This document shows, piece after piece, positions 41,083-47,943 of a stretch of DNA of 64,000 nt. The translations under genes and the position numbers were made by a program. Numbering within the stretch: the first letter of the stretch is position 1; every line of letters starts with the position of its first letter. The notes beneath the pieces are model-generated. The model saw only the letters and a list, made by a program, of their open reading frames with translations. It had not been told where the DNA came from and searched no databases. The DNA is from Arthrobacter sp. StoSoilB22 (lineage in GTDB: Bacteria; Actinomycetota; Actinomycetes; Actinomycetales; Micrococcaceae), in contig NZ_AP024652.1 of NCBI RefSeq assembly GCF_019977315.1, positions 2,294,001 through 2,358,000 on the forward strand. Reading direction: 5' to 3'.

Positions 41083-41712
41083 TTACTTGACCCGGCGTAC
41101 CAAGACATCCGGGAAGGCTTTGTGGATTGCCACGGCGATGATCACGGCCAGGACGTTCTTAATGATATCGCCGGGGACGAAAGGGAGGTCTGCGAGGAAG
41201 GCCTTGGTGAAATCCAACTTGGCATTGACCATCATGCCCAGGACGCCGAGGGCGTGAATAACCACGATGCTGCTCACCATGGTCGCTGCGAAGAGCCACA
41301 GTGCACGGAACTTGACTGTCCTGCGGATGACCACCGATGTTAGGTAACCGGTCGCGGCTGCCGCCAGCGGGAACGCGATGATGTAACCGGCGGAGGGCGT
41401 GGCGAGGATACCCAAACCGCTGCGCCCGCCGCTGAAGATCGGCAGACCGGCGAAGCCGAGCAACACGTAAAGCCCGACGGCGGCGAAACCGCGCCCGGCT
41501 CCGAGCACCAGTCCACTGAGCATCACCGTCAACGTCACCAAAGTGATGGGAACCCCAAGGGCTCCTACCGGAATGCCCGGGACAATTGCCGATGCCGCTA
41601 CGAGGGCAGCGAAAACTGCGATGAGGCCCAGGTCTGTGGCGGTCCAGCGTTTTCGGGAGGACGCGGTTCGCTGCAGTGTGGCAGCGGAAGTGGAAGAGTT
41701 GGTCTGGCTCAT
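41083..41712 (-). CDS. bioY: Biotin transporter substrate-binding S component BioY
   Basis: A 209-residue membrane protein that binds biotin with high affinity. After a polar, Ser/Thr-rich N-terminus of about 25 residues there are six hydrophobic helices. BioY signature blocks are PITLVTLTVMLSGLVLG, the FSGGRSGLGILATPSAGYII loop near residue 105, and VPGDIIKNVLAV near the C-terminus. The ATG at 41712 is preferred; the frame upstream is open but its sequence does not resemble the family. First gene of bioYMN. No BioQ or BirA operator could be recognised upstream. Confidence 0.94.
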   Translation of the reverse strand: MSQTNSSTSAATLQRTASSRKRWTATDLGLIAVFAALVAASAIVPGIPVGALGVPITLVTLTVMLSGLVLGAGRGFAAVGLYVLLGFAGLPIFSGGRSGLGILATPSAGYIIAFPLAAAATGYLTSVVIRRTVKFRALWLFAATMVSSIVVIHALGVLGMMVNAKLDFTKAFLADLPFVPGDIIKNVLAVIIAVAIHKAFPDVLVRRVK

Positions 41713-41892
41713 GACGGTCCTATCGGGTGTAATGCGATGCGATGGATGTTTTTGTTTCCCCTGTTGTCGAGAGTACGGAGGGAACGGAATCGGGATTTTG
41801 GAGTCTTTCCACAACACTGACCCGGAATTCTTTGGCCGTCAGCACAGTTTCCTCCTGGGAGGACCGATGTCAGGCAGCGGCCTAGGTACCGG

Positions 41893-41898
41893 TAGACT
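41893..41898 (+). promoter_or_regulatory. -10-like hexamer upstream of the ABC-F gene
   Basis: TAGACT lies 89 bases before the TTG start of the ABC-F gene, implying a leader of roughly 80 bases, unlike the leaderless neighbours. No good -35 is seen. The leader holds no clear small ORF. Confidence 0.35.
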
Positions 41899-41987
41899 TG
41901 AACAGGCTGTTCTCACGGCCGCCCCCGCCGCACTTATCGGACCCACCGGTCCCCGCGAGCGTTCCCCATTGAAAGGCATCACCCGAA

Positions 41988-43586
41988 TTGATTACCGTCC
42001 AGGACCTCGAACTCCGCGCCGGCGCACGCCTGCTCATGGACCAGGTCAACTTCAGGGTGGACAAAGGGGACAAGATTGGACTCGTCGGACGTAACGGTGC
42101 CGGCAAGACCACACTCACCCGGGTCCTCGCCGGCGAAGGGCTCCCCGCCGGGGGTAAAGTCACCCGCAGCGGTGAGATCGGCTACCTTCCACAGGATCCG
42201 CGGACTCCGGACATGGAACAGCTCGCCCGTGACCGCATCCTTTCGGCCCGCGGCCTGGATGTGGTGGTGGGCAAGCTGAAGAAGGCCCACGAGGATATGG
42301 CAAGCGATGACGCGGCGGTCCAGCGTAAAGCCATGAATCGCTATGACCGCCTGGAGGCTGAGTTTCTCTCGGGCGGTGGCTACGCAGCGGAAGCTGAAGC
42401 TGCTGCGATCTCCTCCAACCTTGCGTTGCCGGATCGCCTCCTCAACCAGCCACTCAAGACCCTTTCCGGTGGCCAGCGCCGCCGTGTGGAGTTGGCGCGC
42501 ATCCTGTACTCCGATGCGGAGACCCTGCTCCTCGACGAACCCACCAACCACCTTGACGCCGACTCCATCACCTGGCTGCGTGACTTCCTGAAGAACCACC
42601 AGGGTGGCTTGATCGTGATCAGTCACGACACCGACCTGCTCGAGGCGACGGTGAACAAGGTCTTCCTCCTGGACGCCAACCGCGCCCAGATCGATTACTA
42701 CAACATGGACTGGAAGCGCTACTTGCTCCAGCGCGAAACGGATGAACGCGCCCGGAAGCGTGAACGCGCCAACGCCGAAAAGAAGGCGCAGGTCCTGATC
42801 GACCAGGCCAACAAGATGCGCGCCAAGGCAACCAAGGCCGTCGCTGCCCAAAACATGGCCAAGCGAGCAGAGCGGCTCCTGAGCGGCTTGGAGGCAGTGC
42901 GCGAAAACGACCGCGTGGCAGCTCTGCGGTTCCCGGATCCGTCTCCTTGCGGCAAGACCCCCTTGACTGCGGAGGGATTGAGCAAGTCCTACGGTTCGCT
43001 GGAGATTTTCACGGACGTGGACCTGGCAATCGATCGCGGTTCCAAGGTGGTCATCCTTGGACTCAACGGTGCGGGCAAGACCACTCTTCTGCGCATGCTG
43101 GCCGGCGTCGATAAGCCTGACACCGGCGACATCATCCCCGGACACGGCCTCAAGGTGGGCTACTACGCCCAGGAGCATGAGACCCTCGACGTCGACCGAA
43201 CGGTCCTGGAAAACATGCGGTCTTCAGCTCCGGACATGAAGGATGCCGAAGTCCGAGGCATCCTGGGCTCGTTCCTGTTCTCCGGCGACGACGTGGACAA
43301 GCCCGCCGGCGTCCTCTCCGGCGGTGAGAAGACACGCCTGGCCCTGGCGACCATTGTTGCCTCCAGCGCCAACGTGCTGCTCCTCGATGAGCCCACCAAC
43401 AACCTGGACCCGGCCAGCCGCGCAGAGATCCTGGGTGCGCTCAAGAACTACAGTGGCGCCGTCGTCATGGTCAGCCACGACGAAGGTGCCGTGTCAGCGC
43501 TGAACCCGGAACGTGTTGTCCTGCTTCCGGACGGTGTTGAAGACCACTGGAACGAGGACTACCTGGACTTGATCACGCTGGCGTAA
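41988..43586 (+). CDS. ABC-F family ribosome-associated ATPase
   Basis: A 532-residue soluble protein with two ABC domains and no membrane part. Domain 1: Walker A LVGRNGAGKTTLTRVLAG near residue 35, signature LSGGQRRRVELARIL, Walker B LLLDEPTNHLDADS. The basic coiled-coil P-site tRNA-interacting linker follows (RYLLQRETDERARKRERANAE, near residue 240). Domain 2: LGLNGAGKTTLLRMLAG near 355, LSGGEKTRLALATIV, LLLDEPTNNLDP. ABC-F proteins act on stalled ribosomes or give antibiotic resistance; which applies here is not decidable. Start is TTG 41988 with GAAAGG 11 bases upstream. The 274-base gap before it, towards bioY, contains no other gene. Confidence 0.92.
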   Translation: MITVQDLELRAGARLLMDQVNFRVDKGDKIGLVGRNGAGKTTLTRVLAGEGLPAGGKVTRSGEIGYLPQDPRTPDMEQLARDRILSARGLDVVVGKLKKAHEDMASDDAAVQRKAMNRYDRLEAEFLSGGGYAAEAEAAAISSNLALPDRLLNQPLKTLSGGQRRRVELARILYSDAETLLLDEPTNHLDADSITWLRDFLKNHQGGLIVISHDTDLLEATVNKVFLLDANRAQIDYYNMDWKRYLLQRETDERARKRERANAEKKAQVLIDQANKMRAKATKAVAAQNMAKRAERLLSGLEAVRENDRVAALRFPDPSPCGKTPLTAEGLSKSYGSLEIFTDVDLAIDRGSKVVILGLNGAGKTTLLRMLAGVDKPDTGDIIPGHGLKVGYYAQEHETLDVDRTVLENMRSSAPDMKDAEVRGILGSFLFSGDDVDKPAGVLSGGEKTRLALATIVASSANVLLLDEPTNNLDPASRAEILGALKNYSGAVVMVSHDEGAVSALNPERVVLLPDGVEDHWNEDYLDLITLA

Positions 43587-43590
43587 GCCC

Positions 43591-43670
43591 TGGTTGCGTT
43601 CGGCTGCGCGCGTGTTGCGTCCGCTGCGTCGCGTCTGGTTGCGTTCCGCTGCGCGGCGTGCTCGATCTGC
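43591..43670 (+). repeat. Degenerate tandem repeat after the ABC-F gene
   Basis: Three related copies of TTGCGTYCSGCTGCG occur at about 43593, 43615 and 43638; the outer two, TGGTTGCGTTCGGCTGCGCG and TGGTTGCGTTCCGCTGCGCG, differ by one base. A further GCGTGCTCG doublet follows. The unit length varies (22-24 bases), there are no constant spacers, and no gene is present. It fills the gap between two convergent genes. Confidence 0.6.
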
Positions 43671-43763
43671 CGCGTGCTCGCTCGTTCCTCGCTTAGACGC
43701 ACGCTACGCAGATCAACCTCGTCGCTTCGCTCGCGGTGGGGTCACCCCCGCAGGCTGATGCAG

Positions 43764-44249
43764 CTAGCGGACCCGGAGTTCTTCAGCGTCGGTGATGCGC
43801 GCTAGTTCTTCGTAGCTGATGGAGAACATGGAGTTGTGGTCTCCGGCTCCTGCCCAGAGAAGTGGGTGTTCTTGGAGCGAGGTGTCCAGGATGGTGCGGA
43901 GTTTCCTGGGGTGGCCTACGGGCGCTACTCCGCCTACTTCCTGGCCTGTGTGTTCCAGCACGAAGTCGGGTTTTGCGCGGCGGATTTTGCCGGCCCCCAG
44001 CTTCTCCGCCACAAGCCCCGTGTCCACCTTCGCCGCACCGCTTGCGAGGATGAGCAGCGGCTCGCCATCAAGTTCGAAGACCAGGCTGTTGGTGATTGCC
44101 GCGACTTCACATTCCAACACAGCAGCAGCGGCGGCAGCTGTAGGGACCTTTTCCTCGAATGTCCGGACGGTGTCCTCGGCGCCGGCGGCAGTCAAAGCGG
44201 ACCGGACATTGAGCACCGGATCGTGAACCGGATCAGTAACCCTGAGCAT
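43764..44249 (-). CDS. YbaK/EbsC aminoacyl-tRNA deacylase-like protein
   Basis: A 161-residue protein of the YbaK/ProX fold, which edits mischarged tRNAs in trans. The family layout is visible: a short N-terminal helix region (VRSALTAAGAEDTVRTFEEK), ITNSLVFELDGEPLLILASG, the conserved Lys in AAKVDTGLVAEKLG, the GGVAPVGHPRKLRTILDTSL loop and the ending HNSMFSISYEELARIT. The ATG at 44249 is chosen because the longer frame would overlap SURF1 heavily; with this start the overlap is 17 bases. The specific tRNA cannot be predicted. Confidence 0.88.
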   Translation of the reverse strand: MLRVTDPVHDPVLNVRSALTAAGAEDTVRTFEEKVPTAAAAAAVLECEVAAITNSLVFELDGEPLLILASGAAKVDTGLVAEKLGAGKIRRAKPDFVLEHTGQEVGGVAPVGHPRKLRTILDTSLQEHPLLWAGAGDHNSMFSISYEELARITDAEELRVR

Positions 44250-45099
44250 CAAGGATGGCGTCTTCCTCTTCTTCGGACGTGGGTCGCTTGTTTTTCCGGG
44301 GAGCGGGGGCACGCTTCCTGGGCGTGCCACCCGCGGCCATGATCTGCTCGTCCTCTTCGTCTTCGGCATCAATGGCGGCGTTCCGGGCCTGTTGCCGTGC
44401 AGCGTATCCAAAGCCGATGAACATCAGGACGCCGAAGGCGAACCATTGCAGTGAGTAGGAGAGGTGCGTCCCTTCCTCAGTGGCCGGCTTGGGGAAAGGC
44501 GTGGGCATCGGCCGCACTGCAGGAGATTCACTGGCCAACTGCCCGTAAGCACCTGTTGCGATTGGATAAGGGAGTTCCTCGGCAAAGCTTGCGAGGTCAA
44601 TCGAAGCCAGCTGACCGTCAACCGCGCCACGATCCAGCTTGGGTTCGGCAGGCTTGAGACGGGCCACCACAGTTACTTCACCAGTGGGTGGAGCAGGGAT
44701 CACGTCAGGCCGGCCTGGTGTGTTGTTGCCGATGGGTAGCCAGCCGCGGTCGATCACGACTGCTTCGCCTGTAGTCAGCCGGAATGGAACCACGACGTCG
44801 TAGCCTGGCTGGCCGTTAAGCGGCCGGTTGCGCACAACCCGCTGCCCGTCGAGGTCATAACTGCCCCGTAACTCAACCTGCGTCCATTCCCGTTCAGGGT
44901 CCAGGGAGTCGAACTCGTCCTTGATCTGAGCGTAGGGGATGGGGGTGGCCGAGTAGTTACTCACCACCCGATTGATTTCTGCCAACGTCTCAGCCCGGCG
45001 GTCCATCTGCCATCGCCCCAGGAAGACACAGGCTGTGGCGAAAATAACAGCCAGCACGAAGTACCCCAGCCACTTGCTGGAGAAGAGAAAACGGTACAT
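44233..45099 (-). CDS. SURF1 family cytochrome oxidase assembly protein
   Basis: A 288-residue membrane protein with the SURF1 architecture: an N-terminal helix (LGYFVLAVIFATACVFLGRWQ), a large periplasmic domain starting with QMDRR and containing RGSYDLDGQRVVRNRPLNGQ and VVIDRGWLP, and a second helix near residue 220 (YSLQWFAFGVLMFIGFGYAA). The C-terminal 50 residues are a charged, low-complexity cytosolic tail. SURF1 helps insert heme A into cytochrome oxidase, fitting ctaA and ctaB in this window. It starts directly after the small zinc-ribbon gene with no gap. Confidence 0.92.
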   Translation of the reverse strand: MYRFLFSSKWLGYFVLAVIFATACVFLGRWQMDRRAETLAEINRVVSNYSATPIPYAQIKDEFDSLDPEREWTQVELRGSYDLDGQRVVRNRPLNGQPGYDVVVPFRLTTGEAVVIDRGWLPIGNNTPGRPDVIPAPPTGEVTVVARLKPAEPKLDRGAVDGQLASIDLASFAEELPYPIATGAYGQLASESPAVRPMPTPFPKPATEEGTHLSYSLQWFAFGVLMFIGFGYAARQQARNAAIDAEDEEDEQIMAAGGTPRKRAPAPRKNKRPTSEEEEDAILDAQGY

Positions 45100-45375
45100 T
45101 CAGCCAGCCTCATTCGCTGTTGCTTCACTGGCCTTGAACGGCAGTGTTTCCTTCCAGAGGCCACGCGTCTGCAGGTAATCCTCCAGCCAGTCCCGGTGTT
45201 CGCCGCACGAAAGCCACACCTTACGGCGATCCGGCGTGTGAATGCGCGGGTTGTTCCACAGGAGCTGCCACTCTGCGCCGGCGCGGCAACCTTTGCGGGA
45301 GCACGTTGCCGTAGCCGTGGCGCGTCCGGACTCCCCGCTGGCCGCACCCGGGCCGCCGAGGTTGAAGATATTCAT
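45100..45375 (-). CDS. Small conserved actinobacterial protein with zinc-ribbon-like Cys pattern
   Basis: A 91-residue protein of unknown function. It has a pattern that could bind zinc: CSRKGC near residue 25-30 and SCGEHRDWLEDYL near residue 57 (C-x4-C and C-x2-H). NNPRIHTPDRRKVWLSC is the most conserved-looking stretch. Similar short actinobacterial proteins have been labelled acetone carboxylase in databases, a name I would not transfer. It overlaps DUF3099 upstream by 4 bases and abuts SURF1 downstream, so all three are cotranslated. Confidence 0.75.
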   Translation of the reverse strand: MNIFNLGGPGAASGESGRATATATCSRKGCRAGAEWQLLWNNPRIHTPDRRKVWLSCGEHRDWLEDYLQTRGLWKETLPFKASEATANEAG

Positions 45376-45869
45376 GAAGCCGCCCGTTCGTCGCCGGACT
45401 GTCCGGCATCGCTTGAATGGCCCGTGGCCGGGCCTCCTGATGTGCCAGGTGTTTCGTCATCCACCAGTTCACCTTGGAGCACGGTTGGGGCGTCCACGGG
45501 AGCTTCTTCAGGCTCGGGGGAACGTTCCAATTCAGGGACGGCGACGTAGTCCAACAAGGACTCGCTATGGTCCTCGGCCTTGTCATTGCCATTGGCTATG
45601 ACTACCGCAATCCACGGCAGGAAGACGGCGCCCACAATGGCAATGATCTTGAACCAGCCATCGACCACAAAAATGAGGATGATACAGACCATGCGAATAC
45701 CCATGGCTACCGCGTACTTGACCATGCGATCACGCATGTCTTCGGAGTGGGCAGCAGCGGCGTCTGTGATGCTGTGGACTTCGGGGGCACCGGAAAAAGC
45801 GTCCGGTTCCCCGGGCACTTGCTGCAGGGGACTGTTTTCTCGTGTCACAACTGAATCATCACGCTCCAA
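45372..45869 (-). CDS. DUF3099 family membrane protein
   Basis: A 165-residue protein with a polar N-terminus, the DUF3099 core EVHSITDAAAAHSEDMRDRM followed by two transmembrane helices (about residues 50-68, YAVAMGIRMVCIILIFVV, and 74-92, IIAIVGAVFLPWIAVVIANG), and an acidic, disordered C-terminus of about 65 residues. The ITDA...R...RY.MGIR.VC pattern is the family signature. Its role is unknown; it leads the operon with the zinc-ribbon protein and SURF1. Divergent from fabG. Confidence 0.85.
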   Translation of the reverse strand: MERDDSVVTRENSPLQQVPGEPDAFSGAPEVHSITDAAAAHSEDMRDRMVKYAVAMGIRMVCIILIFVVDGWFKIIAIVGAVFLPWIAVVIANGNDKAEDHSESLLDYVAVPELERSPEPEEAPVDAPTVLQGELVDDETPGTSGGPATGHSSDAGQSGDERAAS

Positions 45870-45955
45870 AGGCCTTCATCAATTCTCTCACCAAGGACGT
45901 ACTCGCCCAAACCACACTGATGACCGGTTACCCGCCGGTTGCAGCGCCCGCCAGA

Positions 45956-45961
45956 TAGGAT
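45956..45961 (+). promoter_or_regulatory. -10-like hexamer upstream of fabG
   Basis: TAGGAT lies 63 bases before the fabG ATG. A partial copy (CCCTCTCTCA) of the 27.1-kb repeat lies between the two. No -35 is obvious. Confidence 0.3.
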
Positions 45962-46023
45962 CAACTCAGAAAATCCCTCTCTCATAGCGGCCTGGCAAAT
46001 GCCGCGGAACCTGGAGCAAACCC

Positions 46024-46749
46024 ATGTCTGAAGCAGTAACCACCGGCCGCAGCGTCCTGATCACCGGCGGCAACCGGGGCATCGGCCTCGCCATTGCCAA
46101 ATCTTTCCTTGCCAATGGAGACAAGGTGGCTGTCACCTACCGCAGTGAATCAGAATTGCCTGAGGGCATCCTGGGGGTGAAGGCCGACGTCACGGACGAG
46201 GCGTCGATTGACGCTGCGTTCAAGATTGTCGAAGAGGCGCATGGCCCTGTGGAGGTACTGGTTGCCAACGCGGGCATTACCAAGGACACGCTGCTGCTGC
46301 GCATGAGCGAGGACGACTTTACGTCAGTCCTGGACACCAATCTCACCGGCGCCTTCCGTGTCATCAAGCGGGCCTCCAAAGGCATGATCCGGTTGCGGAA
46401 AGGCCGCGTTGTCCTCATCTCGTCGGTTTCCGGTCTCTATGGCGCCCCCGGCCAGATCAACTACTCCGCTTCCAAGGCAGGCATGGTGGGCATTGCACGC
46501 TCGCTGACGCGCGAACTCGGCAGCCGCGGCATTACGGCCAACGTTGTTGCACCCGGGTTCATCAACACAGATATGACTGCTGAATTGCCGGAGGAAACGC
46601 AGAAGTCCTATTTGGCCAACGTTCCCGCCGGACGCTTCGCTGAAGCTTCCGAGGTAGCAAACGTGGTGCGCTGGGTTGCCAGTGACGAGGCCGCGTACAT
46701 CTCCGGAGCCGTGATTCCTGTGGATGGCGGCCTGGGGATGGGCCACTAG
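46024..46749 (+). CDS. fabG: 3-Oxoacyl-ACP reductase FabG (SDR)
   Basis: A 241-residue classical short-chain dehydrogenase that reduces beta-ketoacyl-ACP with NADPH in fatty acid synthesis. The cofactor motif is LITGGNRGIGLAIA, NAG is in VANAGITKD, the catalytic Ser is in LISSVSGLYG and the Tyr-x3-Lys pair is in QINYSASKAGMVGIA. The C-terminus PVDGGLGMGH matches FabG1-type reductases of actinobacteria, where fabG is normally followed by the enoyl reductase gene inhA/fabI. Here the next gene is a different SDR. Confidence 0.93.
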   Translation: MSEAVTTGRSVLITGGNRGIGLAIAKSFLANGDKVAVTYRSESELPEGILGVKADVTDEASIDAAFKIVEEAHGPVEVLVANAGITKDTLLLRMSEDDFTSVLDTNLTGAFRVIKRASKGMIRLRKGRVVLISSVSGLYGAPGQINYSASKAGMVGIARSLTRELGSRGITANVVAPGFINTDMTAELPEETQKSYLANVPAGRFAEASEVANVVRWVASDEAAYISGAVIPVDGGLGMGH

Positions 46750-46865
46750 GCAACTAGCCCGCACATAAGTTTTTGTTCGAGGGCAACAACGGATTTCTCC
46801 CGTGCCGCTGGCATGATGGAACCCGAGCCCACCGAATTTGGATGAAGTGAACAAAAGGAGCACGA

Positions 46866-47618
46866 ATGGGAATGCTGGATAACAAGACCGCGATCGTCAC
46901 AGGGTCCTCCCGCGGAATTGGCGCCGAAGTTGCCAAGATCCTCGCAGGTGAGGGCGCCGCCGTCGTGGTCAACTACCGCCAGAAGGCGCCTCGCGCCAAC
47001 AAGGTAGTGGCCGGGATCCAGGCTGCAGGTGGACGTGCCGCCGCCGTCGGCGCAGACCTCACTACCGATGAAGGAGTTCACGCACTGGCCAGCACCGCGA
47101 TGGAAGAGTTCGGCTCCCTCGATATCCTGGTCCTCAATGCCTCCGGCGGTATGGAATCCGGCATGGAGGAGGGGTACGCACTCAAGCTGAACCGCGATGC
47201 CCAGGTCAACATGCTCAATGCGGCTGTTCCCCTCATGCCCGAGGGATCTCGCGTGGTATTCGTCACCAGCCACCAGGCGCACTTTGTGGAGACCGTGCCC
47301 ACTATGCCCGAGTATGAGCCTGTGGCAAAGAGCAAGCGCGCCGGTGAGGATGCCCTGCGCGCCCTCCTGCCCAACCTTGCGGACAAGGGCATCTCACTGG
47401 TGGTTGTGTCCGGCGATATGATCGAGGGCACCGTGACTGCCACGTTGCTTGATCGCTCCAACCCGGGCGCTATCGAAGCGCGCCGCGCGGAAGCCGGCAA
47501 GCTCTACTCCGTGGAGGAGTTCGCAGCCGAGGTGGCAAAGATGGTGACCGCCGACGTCGAATCCGGCCACACTGAATATGTGGGCGGCGCCGACTACTTC
47601 GACAAAACGTCAGAGTAG
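46866..47618 (+). CDS. SDR-family protein lacking the canonical catalytic Tyr
   Basis: A 250-residue Rossmann-fold protein. The nucleotide motif VTGSSRGIGAEVA and the LNASGG (NAG-like) motif are intact, and a Ser lies in VTSHQAHF. The active-site segment reads YEPVAKSKRAGEDAL; aligning SK with the usual YxxxK places Val153 where the catalytic Tyr should be. The only nearby Tyr is three residues earlier. It could act as a binding protein, use another acid-base residue, or have a different reaction. It sits in the place of fabI/inhA after fabG, 116 bases downstream, but does not resemble an enoyl reductase. The start is ATG 46866 with AAAGGAG upstream. Confidence 0.85.
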   Translation: MGMLDNKTAIVTGSSRGIGAEVAKILAGEGAAVVVNYRQKAPRANKVVAGIQAAGGRAAAVGADLTTDEGVHALASTAMEEFGSLDILVLNASGGMESGMEEGYALKLNRDAQVNMLNAAVPLMPEGSRVVFVTSHQAHFVETVPTMPEYEPVAKSKRAGEDALRALLPNLADKGISLVVVSGDMIEGTVTATLLDRSNPGAIEARRAEAGKLYSVEEFAAEVAKMVTADVESGHTEYVGGADYFDKTSE

Positions 47619-47634
47619 CCTTCGCACACCACTC

Positions 47635-47672
47635 CAGCAGAGGCCCGGGACATGTGTCCCGGGCCTCTGCTG
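47635..47672 (+). terminator. Terminator-like perfect palindrome after the SDR gene
   Basis: An 18-base-pair perfect stem with arms CAGCAGAGGCCCGGGACA and TGTCCCGGGCCTCTGCTG lies 16 bases after the SDR stop; the TG at the centre leaves almost no loop. Only TT follows, so it may end transcription by structure alone. Confidence 0.7.
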
Positions 47673-47943
47673 CTTAAACACGCCTTGGCGTGTGAACAAT
47701 AACGATTCCAACAATTATTTTGATTTTCGCGTCACGAAATGCGCTTTATTGTTTTAGGGCAATCGCTTTGCAATATGGGATTTGATCTGATTGACTCTCA
47801 AAGGCGCCCTCGCCCTTGGTTATCAACGGGCCGCACAACCCCGGGTTGGGAGTTTAGATACACTCAGCAACCTCATGCAGCATGTGGAAGCTACTCGGTT
47901 GACTCACAGGGCGATTATTGTCCCCTTGCATTAGGAGCTTTCG
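47673..47943 (+). other. AT-rich leader region of the RbsA-like gene
   Basis: This 271-base stretch is visibly AT-rich against its GC-rich surroundings. It contains the first copy of the direct repeat (47708-47757) and the ribosome-binding site AGGAG at 47933-47937. A 76-residue frame (47739-47969) runs through it but has no recognisable product. No clear promoter pair is seen. Confidence 0.4.
47708..47757 (+). repeat. AT-rich direct repeat, copy A
   Basis: Centred on GCGTCACGAAAT (47729-47740), which recurs exactly at 50268-50279. Flanks match more loosely on both sides, mostly with transitions: TTTATTGTTTTAG here against TTTACTGTTTCAG in copy B, and AATTATTTTGATTTT against AATTGTTTCTGTTTC. 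The copies are in the same orientation and bracket the RbsA-like and roadblock genes. Confidence 0.6.

Noticed and set aside
41713-41987. A BioQ-type operator upstream of bioY
   Set aside because: No palindrome of the TGAAC-N3-GTTCA kind could be found by eye in this gap or before the ligase gene.
43591-43670. The GTTGCG repeat as a CRISPR array
   Set aside because: Units are 20 bases or less, have no constant spacer length and no cas genes are present.
46866-47618. The gene after fabG as enoyl-ACP reductase (inhA/fabI)
   Set aside because: The position suggests it, but the N-terminal motif is of the classical TGxxxGIG type and the characteristic FabI sequence is absent.
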